A stretch of DNA of 47,713 nt. Origin: Rhizaria sp. SCN 62-66 (lineage: Eukaryota; Rhizaria, unplaced). The notes beneath the pieces are model-generated. The model ran no database searches, was not told the DNA's origin, and saw only the letters and a program-made list of their open reading frames with translations. Position numbers and translations under genes: made by a program. Positions 41,594 to 47,713 of the stretch are shown one piece after another. Position 1 is the first letter of the stretch. Each line of letters begins with the position of its first letter. Location: contig MEDY01000228.1 of assembly GCA_001724265.1 (NCBI GenBank), positions 1-47,713 of the forward strand. The letters are read 5' to 3'.

Positions 41594-44500
41594 ATGTCTG
41601 TGTACGGTCGTGCTGGCGCGCCCTCTCTGTCCGCGCGCCCCGCGGCAGCGCCCGCCGGGGGCGCGCGGCCCGAGAGCTCAACGCTCAAGGCTCTGCGCGA
41701 ACTCAAAACGGGTATCGACTCGAATGCCAAGTTCGGCAAGATGGTTGGCTACTCCGTTGAGTGTATGGGCCGTATGGCGACAGACCGCAACGCCGTGGAG
41801 GACATCGCGCGGTCCGGCTGCGTTGCCTCGACGCTCAATGCGCTTAAGACCGCCAAGAACCCGTCCAACGTTGAGCTGCAGCTCTCGCTCAACAAGGCGC
41901 TCCTGCGTGCATGCGATACGCGTCCGCACAGCGAGGCCTGCGCACAGCTTGTCAGTGAGAGCATCGACGGCGACTTCGCGCCCTTCGCCAACTCCATCTT
42001 CCACCACGAAGGCCGCGACGTGCTCATGTCCAACGCGCAGCTCATGCGCAAGATGGGCTCCGTCGCCGACCCCACAGAGCGCGCGCGCAACGTTGCCGAG
42101 ATGAAGCGTCACGGCATCTACGACGCGCTTGCAATGCGCGCGCTGCAGACACCCGACTCAGACCCCGACTTGCTCGCAGAGCTGCTTAATGCGCTCGCGA
42201 CGGGCGCGCACGACCCAGACGTCGCGCAGATGCTCATCGACAAGGGTCTCTTCGAGAAGGTCATGGCTGCGCTGGCGGCGAACCCGACGCACAAGGCGCT
42301 GGCGCTTGCCGCAGCGAACCTCATTGCCGCCGCGGCTTCTGCGGGACCGCACATCGTCGAGCAGCTGCGCGCGCTCGGGCTGATCGACGTTCTCGCCAAG
42401 CTCTGCCAACAGTTCCCGCACTTCGCCGCGCTGCAGGCGGCTGTTGCGCGCGCCATGGCGCTGCTGGCGGGCGACAACGACGTCACCCGCGTACTCGCCG
42501 TGCTCCGCACTCCGGATCTCTCCTGGACCAAGCTCGCTGAGGCCACGGCGCAGCTGGCCACGATGCTGCTCGCGCCCGCCCTTGTCCCGGGCTTCCACGC
42601 CGCGGGCGGCCGCGACGTGCTCTACCCGCTGCTCAAGCGCGCCGCCGAGGCCATTTGCGGCGTTGGCGGGCTCCAGGACCCCATGCTGGTGGCCGCCTTC
42701 ACCCAGATCGCGCTAGCCATGGCGCGTTCCGTCGCTGGCAGCGAAGAGTACGTCTACGCCGCGCTCAAGGCCGGCGTCGCGCAGCCGCTCGCGCGCGCCG
42801 TCTCGGCCCTTGGCGTAGCTCTGGCGGGCGTCACGATGGGTAGCGCACCACTGGTCGACACGCAGCTCGATGCGCTTGCCGCCGGCATCGCAGCCATCCG
42901 CGCGCTCGTCACGCGCCCCGAGAACGTGACGTACCTCGAGCGCGCGGGCGCTTTAGTGGGCGCACTGCGCGCCGCGCTGCCGCACCTTGCGCACGAGGGC
43001 GTGCAGCGCGCTGTGACGGGCCTGGTCGACGCGCTGCTCGAGCACGGGATGGGGCTGACCGCGGGCACGGCGCGCACCGCGAGCACCGAGACTGTGGAGG
43101 CAATGGTGGCCGCCGTGCTGGGGCTGCTGCGCGCGCACCGCGACGACGCGCGCACGGTTGAGAGCGGGTGCGAGCAGCTCGGCCGTCTCGCTGTCGACGC
43201 CGCGGTGGAAATGGTCATCATCGCGCAGGGCGGCGGCGAGCTGCTTGTCGAGCTCATCTCGCAGCACGGCGACGACGAAGACACAATCGTGGCCGCGCTT
43301 AAGGCCGTCGACCTGGCTGCCATGCTCGCTGAGGGCTGCGAGCGCCTGCTTAAGACCGACATCGAGGCGCTACTCGCTCAGCTCGGCCGCAAGCACAAGA
43401 ACAGCGGCGCCGTACAGGAGCTCATCAACAAGATCACCGGCGCACTCGCCGCGCACCGTGCGCGCACCGTGCCGCCCGCCCCGCGCGCGCCCGCGGTGCC
43501 GCAGCCGCCCGTGGCCGCGGTGCCCGGCGGCATGGACCCCGCGCTCAGCGCGATGCTCGCGGATATGAGCAAATTCGCCGGTGGCTTCGGCGTGGGGCTG
43601 CCCGCCGGCTTCGGCGCAGGTCTCGGCGGCGGCAATGGCGGCGTGAACGAGCGCGTTGAGCACACGCGCAACATCCACCATCGCCACGGCGGCGCCGGTG
43701 ACGACGACGGCGCGAACGGCGCGGGCAAGTCGAAGCTCTCGCTTGGCGGGATCCCGATCAACTTTGCTGTGCCGGAGGAAGAGGAGGCGCGCTACGGCAA
43801 GCACTTGCTCGACGCCATGAACAAGATCCAGGGCCTCATCACCGCGCGGCAGCCCGGCCGCTTGCTAAACCTGTACGAGATGCTACTTACGCCCGCGCAG
43901 GCCTCGGTCTCGCCCGTGGACCGCGACTTCCTCCTGGGCGTCGTCTTGGCGGCCGTGGCGACGCTGGCCGACGAGGCCGCGGACGAGGAGGCCGCGGCCG
44001 GGCTCGACGGCTCCTCCGGCGCGGTCGCTGAGGGCGAGGGCTCGCCCGTGTTGTGGGAGCTGCTCGCCGCGCTGGCCGACTTCAACGTGCTCGACCGCAT
44101 CCTCGCCGCCGCCGTGCGCCACCACGACAAGGCGCTGCCGCTGCTCGCCATCGTCGTCGAGGACGCCGTCACCGTGCTCGCACTCGCGCGCCGGCCCGAG
44201 ACGGACCGCGCGCTCGAGGCCACAGGGCTCGACCCCGCGGACGCGCCCGGCGCCGACGCCGAGATGGGCAAGGGCCGCACGCAGGCCGGGCGGCGCATCC
44301 CGGCGCCCGTCGTACGCGGCGCGCTCGAGCGCACGCGCGCGGCCGTGCAGCAGATGGCGCGCGAGTACGCCGCTGGCGCGGCGCAGCGGCGCGAGGCGGC
44401 CGCGGCAGCGCGCGCGCGGCGTGCGCAGACGATGAAGGACTTGGTGATGATGGGCGAGCAACGCCGCACCGAGATGGAGCAGCAGCGCCGCGAGGAAGCC

Positions 44501-45523
44501 GCGGCGGCGTCGGCGGCCGCGATGGCGGAGCGCAGGCAGGAGATGCAGCAGATGGTCGCCGAGGCGCGGCAGAAGGTCAAGGACATCCATGAGAGCGCCA
44601 AGAAGGCCGCGGACGAGCGCATGGAGATGGAGGTCGAGGCCACCATTGCTGCCGCACGTATGGTTGCCGACGCGCGTATCGTGCTCGAAAAGGCGCTGGC
44701 CGAGGGCAAGTCGGGCGTGGACGCGGCGTCCGCGGCGCAGCAGGTCGGCATGAAGCAGATCCGCGCACCCGCGGTGCTGGACGAAGAGTCCAGGGAGTTC
44801 CTGATCGTCGGTGGCATGCTGACAAAGCACGGCAAGATGGGCCCGGCGTCGCGCCACGTCTACGTCACGCCCAACACCGAGTACTTCGTCTTCAAGGACC
44901 TCGGCGTGCTCGACGTCAAGCGCCGCCACATGATCCGCGTCACGCGCATCTCCGAAATCCTCCCTGGCCGCCGTCACACTCGCCTCAACACGCACTTTGC
45001 TGGCGATGGCACCGGCACGGACAAGAGCACCGGCGTCGCAGGCGTCGTCCCCGGCTCCGGCTCCGGCTCCGGTCCCTCGCGCAAGGCGCCCGTGCCGCTG
45101 GGTGCGGCGCACCGCGGCAGTGTCGCGCAGAGCGTCGACCAGGAGGACCACGACGAACGGTTGCGCCGCGCCTCGACGCTCAACTCGGGCGGGTACGGCT
45201 CAGGTGCGACCAACAAGGCCTACGAGGGCGCGGCGTGCTTCACCGTCTGCGGCATCGACTTGGACGGCAACGCGCGCGACTTGGGTTTTGAGGCGTCGTC
45301 GCCCGAAGAGGCGAAGCAGTGGCTTCGTCACCTCAACGCGCTGCACGCGTTTGCGCGCGCGTCGAACCGGTTTCAGGATGATAACACGATGATTATGCAG
45401 GAGAACCCGCTGCACGTGCTGGAGCAAAACGAGCGCAATCTTGAGACGCTGCGCGAGAGCATCAAGAACCGCCGCACGGTGACCACGGTTGAAGATGACG
45501 ATGACGAGCTCCCGCCTATGTGA
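41594..45523 (+). CDS. armadillo-repeat, coiled-coil and PH-domain protein
   Basis: Single coding exon, 1,309 residues, TGA stop. Residues about 40-640 are continuous alpha-helical ARM/HEAT-like repeats (for example LLAELLNALATGAHDPDVAQMLIDKGLF and GGGELLVELISQHGDDEDTIVAAL). A Gly/Pro-rich linker follows, then another helical block. A charged coiled coil (about 910-1040) is rich in Ala, Arg, Glu and Met. A PH domain starts at about 1068 (FLIVGGMLTKHGKMG, then YVTPNTEYFVFKD, ending in EAKQWLRHLNALHAF), with a Gly/Ser-rich insertion in its middle. The C-terminus is acidic (EDDDDELPPM). The layout suggests a cytosolic scaffold recruited to phosphoinositide membranes or the cell cortex; no partner can be named. 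An in-frame ATG at 41450 would add 48 residues of less biased composition; I prefer 41594. Confidence 0.85.
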   Translation: MSVYGRAGAPSLSARPAAAPAGGARPESSTLKALRELKTGIDSNAKFGKMVGYSVECMGRMATDRNAVEDIARSGCVASTLNALKTAKNPSNVELQLSLNKALLRACDTRPHSEACAQLVSESIDGDFAPFANSIFHHEGRDVLMSNAQLMRKMGSVADPTERARNVAEMKRHGIYDALAMRALQTPDSDPDLLAELLNALATGAHDPDVAQMLIDKGLFEKVMAALAANPTHKALALAAANLIAAAASAGPHIVEQLRALGLIDVLAKLCQQFPHFAALQAAVARAMALLAGDNDVTRVLAVLRTPDLSWTKLAEATAQLATMLLAPALVPGFHAAGGRDVLYPLLKRAAEAICGVGGLQDPMLVAAFTQIALAMARSVAGSEEYVYAALKAGVAQPLARAVSALGVALAGVTMGSAPLVDTQLDALAAGIAAIRALVTRPENVTYLERAGALVGALRAALPHLAHEGVQRAVTGLVDALLEHGMGLTAGTARTASTETVEAMVAAVLGLLRAHRDDARTVESGCEQLGRLAVDAAVEMVIIAQGGGELLVELISQHGDDEDTIVAALKAVDLAAMLAEGCERLLKTDIEALLAQLGRKHKNSGAVQELINKITGALAAHRARTVPPAPRAPAVPQPPVAAVPGGMDPALSAMLADMSKFAGGFGVGLPAGFGAGLGGGNGGVNERVEHTRNIHHRHGGAGDDDGANGAGKSKLSLGGIPINFAVPEEEEARYGKHLLDAMNKIQGLITARQPGRLLNLYEMLLTPAQASVSPVDRDFLLGVVLAAVATLADEAADEEAAAGLDGSSGAVAEGEGSPVLWELLAALADFNVLDRILAAAVRHHDKALPLLAIVVEDAVTVLALARRPETDRALEATGLDPADAPGADAEMGKGRTQAGRRIPAPVVRGALERTRAAVQQMAREYAAGAAQRREAAAAARARRAQTMKDLVMMGEQRRTEMEQQRREEAAAASAAAMAERRQEMQQMVAEARQKVKDIHESAKKAADERMEMEVEATIAAARMVADARIVLEKALAEGKSGVDAASAAQQVGMKQIRAPAVLDEESREFLIVGGMLTKHGKMGPASRHVYVTPNTEYFVFKDLGVLDVKRRHMIRVTRISEILPGRRHTRLNTHFAGDGTGTDKSTGVAGVVPGSGSGSGPSRKAPVPLGAAHRGSVAQSVDQEDHDERLRRASTLNSGGYGSGATNKAYEGAACFTVCGIDLDGNARDLGFEASSPEEAKQWLRHLNALHAFARASNRFQDDNTMIMQENPLHVLEQNERNLETLRESIKNRRTVTTVEDDDDELPPM

Positions 45524-46228
45524 GTATGGCGCTGATCAAAGACTGACTTAGTCCATTCGCCGACAAGCTAATCGAGCACATCATTGTCCTCATCGAGCTC
45601 TGCAAGAGCACCACGCACTGCGGCATATGAGATTTGTCGCTATTTTTCCCCACACTGTCAAGCTTGGTTGATGGCTTGTTTGCGCACAGGTCAGGTCTGT
45701 CACAAGTTCAGTGTTTGTATAGTTGGTTCCCCTCAGGAAAAGTAAATTCGCCGTAAAAGTTAAAAATCGAATGAGACAACCGTTTTTTTAAACAAGAAAT
45801 GTAATAAACTCGCCCATCAATTGCGACGGAACGCAAAATAGTGATATCGTGAGGAGACTCAAGCAAGCTTTTGAAACTTTTGTGGTTACCAGTGACGGGA
45901 CCTTCACCGTTGAAGGCAGCACAAACAAATACCTCACTAAACCCTGCTGTTTGTATAAACACTTGCCTTTTGGTCAATGATAACAGCCATGGTCAGTGAA
46001 AGTATATTTTTAATCTCTACAAAGAGGGACAATGAGCCTATGAATGACAGCAACGACGAGGACGACAATTGTGAGAGGGACAGTGTGACTCTTACACTGA
46101 CTACGACGATCGTGACCGCGCAAAAGAACTTCAAGACTCCGCATTAACCGGGAGCTTCAGCCTTATTTCTAGCGTCAGCACCGCCGCGCGTCATCCCGCT
46201 CCTCCGCAGCAGCGCGCGTAATGTACCT
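45524..46228. other. AT-rich spacer with one short open frame
   Basis: Holds the 3' flank of the ARM-PH gene. A 52-codon plus-strand frame at 45989-46147 has an acidic Asn/Asp-rich middle (NDSNDEDDNCERD) but no recognisable product. It may belong to the possible small gene that follows. Confidence 0.4.
45803..45808 (+). promoter_or_regulatory. poly(A) signal AATAAA of the ARM-PH gene
   Basis: AATAAA about 280 bases after the TGA at 45521-45523; the nearest signal on this strand. Confidence 0.4.
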
Positions 46229-46703
46229 ATGTACCTTGTGATGTGCGACTTGGTATGGGACACGCTGCCACCAGTTCCGGACCTAAGCGGCCGAAAACCA
46301 CCGGCGCCAGATCTCCCGGTTACCGCACCTGTAACACCGGAGGAAGCCCGAGCCGACGCACGCGGTGTGCCACGCTGTGCGGGGCGCGGCGGCAGACAGC
46401 TGCGTGCCAGGAGCTTTGGCCGCGCTGGACGAAACACCGTGGGGCTGAGTTGAAATTTACTATACACACTTTGCGCGTCCGTCGGCATCCAATCCAGCTC
46501 AGAAGCGGCGAGGGCAGCCGCTGTTGCTGCATATGCAGAAGCGTAAGTCGCAGAGACGTCGGAAGCAAGCGCAGTTTGAGGGCGCGCCGTCTAAAACAGT
46601 GGCCGCAAACGCAGCCGCGCGTGCTGCAGGAGCAAGTGCGGATGTGGCACCAAAGCCTGTGCAATTCGGATGGACTCTGCGCAGGATGTTTGGCATGTTC
46701 TAA
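46229..46703 (+). CDS. possible small two-exon gene, unknown product
   Basis: A plus-strand frame at 46533-46703 encodes 56 residues (starting MQKRKSQRRRKQ, ending FGWTLRRMFGMF, TAA stop), and the frame is open upstream past an acceptor-like AATCCAG at 46491-46497. An upstream frame starting at 46229 (PDLSGRKPPAPDLPVTAPVTP region) could be joined through a weak GTTGAA donor at 46450, in phase, removing 48 bases and giving about 140 basic residues. AATAAA at 46855-46860 supports a plus-strand transcript end. The intron is not convincing, so treat the model as tentative; an intronless 56-residue protein or a decayed gene are alternatives. Confidence 0.3.
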
Positions 46704-46854
46704 TCGAATTGGTCAATCGTTTTGCCACACTATCGCGCTAGTTGTGTGACGATAATATGACGAGTTCAAGGTAAACTCATGTTTCAAGTTTAATATTTGC
46801 TAGTTAGTTATCGTAGGTATTAATTCTTGTGTATCATATGAATTTTTAGTTCAG

Positions 46855-46860
46855 AATAAA
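46855..46860 (+). promoter_or_regulatory. poly(A) signal AATAAA downstream of the possible small gene
   Basis: About 150 bases after the TAA at 46701-46703, on the plus strand. Confidence 0.4.
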
Positions 46861-46993
46861 TGTGTTTGTTAAAAAATAAAGTAAAATGCACTTGTTTCAA
46901 ATTGTCGCGGCTTTCGCTTGTGTAAATCACAGCACACATTCGTTTGTGAGCTGACTGGCACGAACATCATGCTGACTTATCCGTGAGATCGTT

Positions 46994-46999
46994 TTTATT
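46994..46999 (-). promoter_or_regulatory. poly(A) signal AATAAA of the RBR-type gene
   Basis: TTTATT on the plus strand, about 100 bases beyond the TGA at 47103-47101. Confidence 0.5.
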
Positions 47000-47100
47000 T
47001 CCAGAACTCTCCCAGCGTTGATGCTACGCACAAAGTGCAGTAGTTGTCGGGAGCAAGTTATGTTAGAAGCGTATTGCGTGTAGGCAATGAAGCGAGGCGT

Positions 47101-47713
47101 TCATGGGTTGTTCTTGTAGCGCCGGACGATGGGGCGCAACTTGCTCGAGAGCCTTGCTTCCTCGACCTTGAGCAAGTAACGCCTGACAAAGGCTTCCTCA
47201 GTCATAAAACTCGTCTCCTTGGCAGGGACCTTGATGGAGTCTTCAGCCAACAACAGCGCGGCCTCGCAGCGCGCGCGCTCCGGAGCGGCGTCGAGCACCG
47301 TGAACACGCGCGCCAAGCGCCGCTTGAGGCGCAACTCCGCCTTAAAGGCTTCCGAGATGTAGATGCTTTTCTCGCGGTTCTCAGAGCAGTTACGCACGTG
47401 CTGATGTGCATCGCCATCAGTGTAATGCTTCATGCACACACCGCAGAAGCTTTTTTTACATGAGTTACATTCCACAGCCGCACAGTTCTCCCAATCGTAC
47501 ACTATGACTCGACAGTTTGGGTTTGGACAGGTGTCCTGCAGTCCGTTGCGCACCGCAGTCAGCAGCTCGGCGTTGCGTTTCTTGGCATCGGCGCCGTCGG
47601 CCGCGCTGCCGCCGACAGGCTGCGTCTTCTTGCACGTCCGACAAGTGAATTGCTTGAGGCCGCCAGCGACGACAGGCGGATTGCGTTGAATTTCGGGGCA
47701 GTTTGTTGTAGGG
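47101..47713 (-). CDS. C-terminal part of an RBR/IBR-type zinc-binding protein, probable E3 ubiquitin ligase (5' end outside window)
   Basis: The frame is open from the window edge to TGA at 47101 and gives about 203 residues of the C-terminus. A Cys-containing segment (CPEIQ...FTCRTCKK) precedes a RING2/Rcat-like module. That module reads CPNPNC, then ENCAAVECNSC, FCGVC, and His/Cys in DAHQHVRNC. The spacing matches RING2 of RBR ligases. The first cysteine of CAAVEC sits where the catalytic thioester cysteine would be. The DAH..HV..C ending is common in protist members of this family. A basic helical tail of about 90 residues follows. RING1 and most of the IBR are not in the window, so ligase activity is inferred. 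Confidence 0.78.
   Translation of the reverse strand, partial: PTTNCPEIQRNPPVVAGGLKQFTCRTCKKTQPVGGSAADGADAKKRNAELLTAVRNGLQDTCPNPNCRVIVYDWENCAAVECNSCKKSFCGVCMKHYTDGDAHQHVRNCSENREKSIYISEAFKAELRLKRRLARVFTVLDAAPERARCEAALLLAEDSIKVPAKETSFMTEEAFVRRYLLKVEEARLSSKLRPIVRRYKNNP

Larger units (their letters stand above)
46704..47100. other. AT-rich spacer between convergent genes
   Basis: Holds a plus-strand AATAAA at 46855 and a minus-strand one at 46999-46994. No gene seen. Confidence 0.6.

Noticed and set aside
1-47713. tRNA, rRNA, CRISPR arrays, insertion sequences or viral genes
   Set aside because: I looked for T-loop-like GGTTCRA motifs outside genes, for regularly spaced direct repeats and for transposase or capsid-type proteins, and found none I could support.

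Overview
The window is nuclear DNA from a unicellular eukaryote (a protist), not bacterial, organellar or viral DNA. Coding regions are long and visibly GC-rich. They are cut by a few short AT-rich GT-AG introns, several with a CTAAC-like branch site. Genes lie on both strands and are separated by AT-rich spacers, some with AATAAA signals. Proteins are full of Ala, Gly, Ser, Asn, Gln and Asp runs. The families present (RNF113/Cwc24, ATP9/Neo1 flippase, delta-14 sterol reductase, TBC Rab-GAP, RBR-type zinc protein, ARM-PH protein) are pan-eukaryotic, so I do not assign a lineage.

Layout: 133-5649 (-) is a four-exon TBC Rab-GAP, with about 430 residues inserted inside its TBC domain. 6141-6818 (-) is a small mitochondrial membrane protein. 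6819-8356 is a long spacer. 8357-16164 (+) is a large secreted or membrane-anchored subtilisin-like protease with four exons. 16571-18243 (+) is delta-14 sterol reductase with two exons. 18787-19908 (-) is the spliceosomal CCCH-RING protein RNF113/Cwc24. 20165-20851 (+) is an unknown protein. 21584-26062 (+) is a P4-ATPase of the ATP9/Neo1 type. 26507-30806 (+) is an unknown two-exon protein. 31146-41045 (-) is a giant NPF-motif protein. 41594-45523 (+) is an armadillo-coiled-coil-PH protein. About 46.2-46.7 kb (+) may hold a small gene. 47101-47713 (-) is the C-terminal end of an RBR-type zinc-binding protein running off the window.

There is no operon logic, but several products share a membrane-traffic theme: the Rab-GAP, the flippase, the NPF protein and the PH protein.

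The most interesting observation is about UAG. Two genes, the protease and the NPF giant, each carry one in-frame TAG. Beyond each TAG the same frame continues as clear protein: a transmembrane anchor in the protease, and the ninth NPF repeat plus about 2,500 residues in the giant. All eleven supported terminal stops are TAA or TGA, none is TAG. This suggests that UAG is rare but sense (reassigned), or efficiently read through, in this organism. A second, weaker pattern is a 3' splice-site-like sequence directly at or just upstream of the start codon in seven genes, compatible with 5'-UTR introns or spliced-leader trans-splicing.
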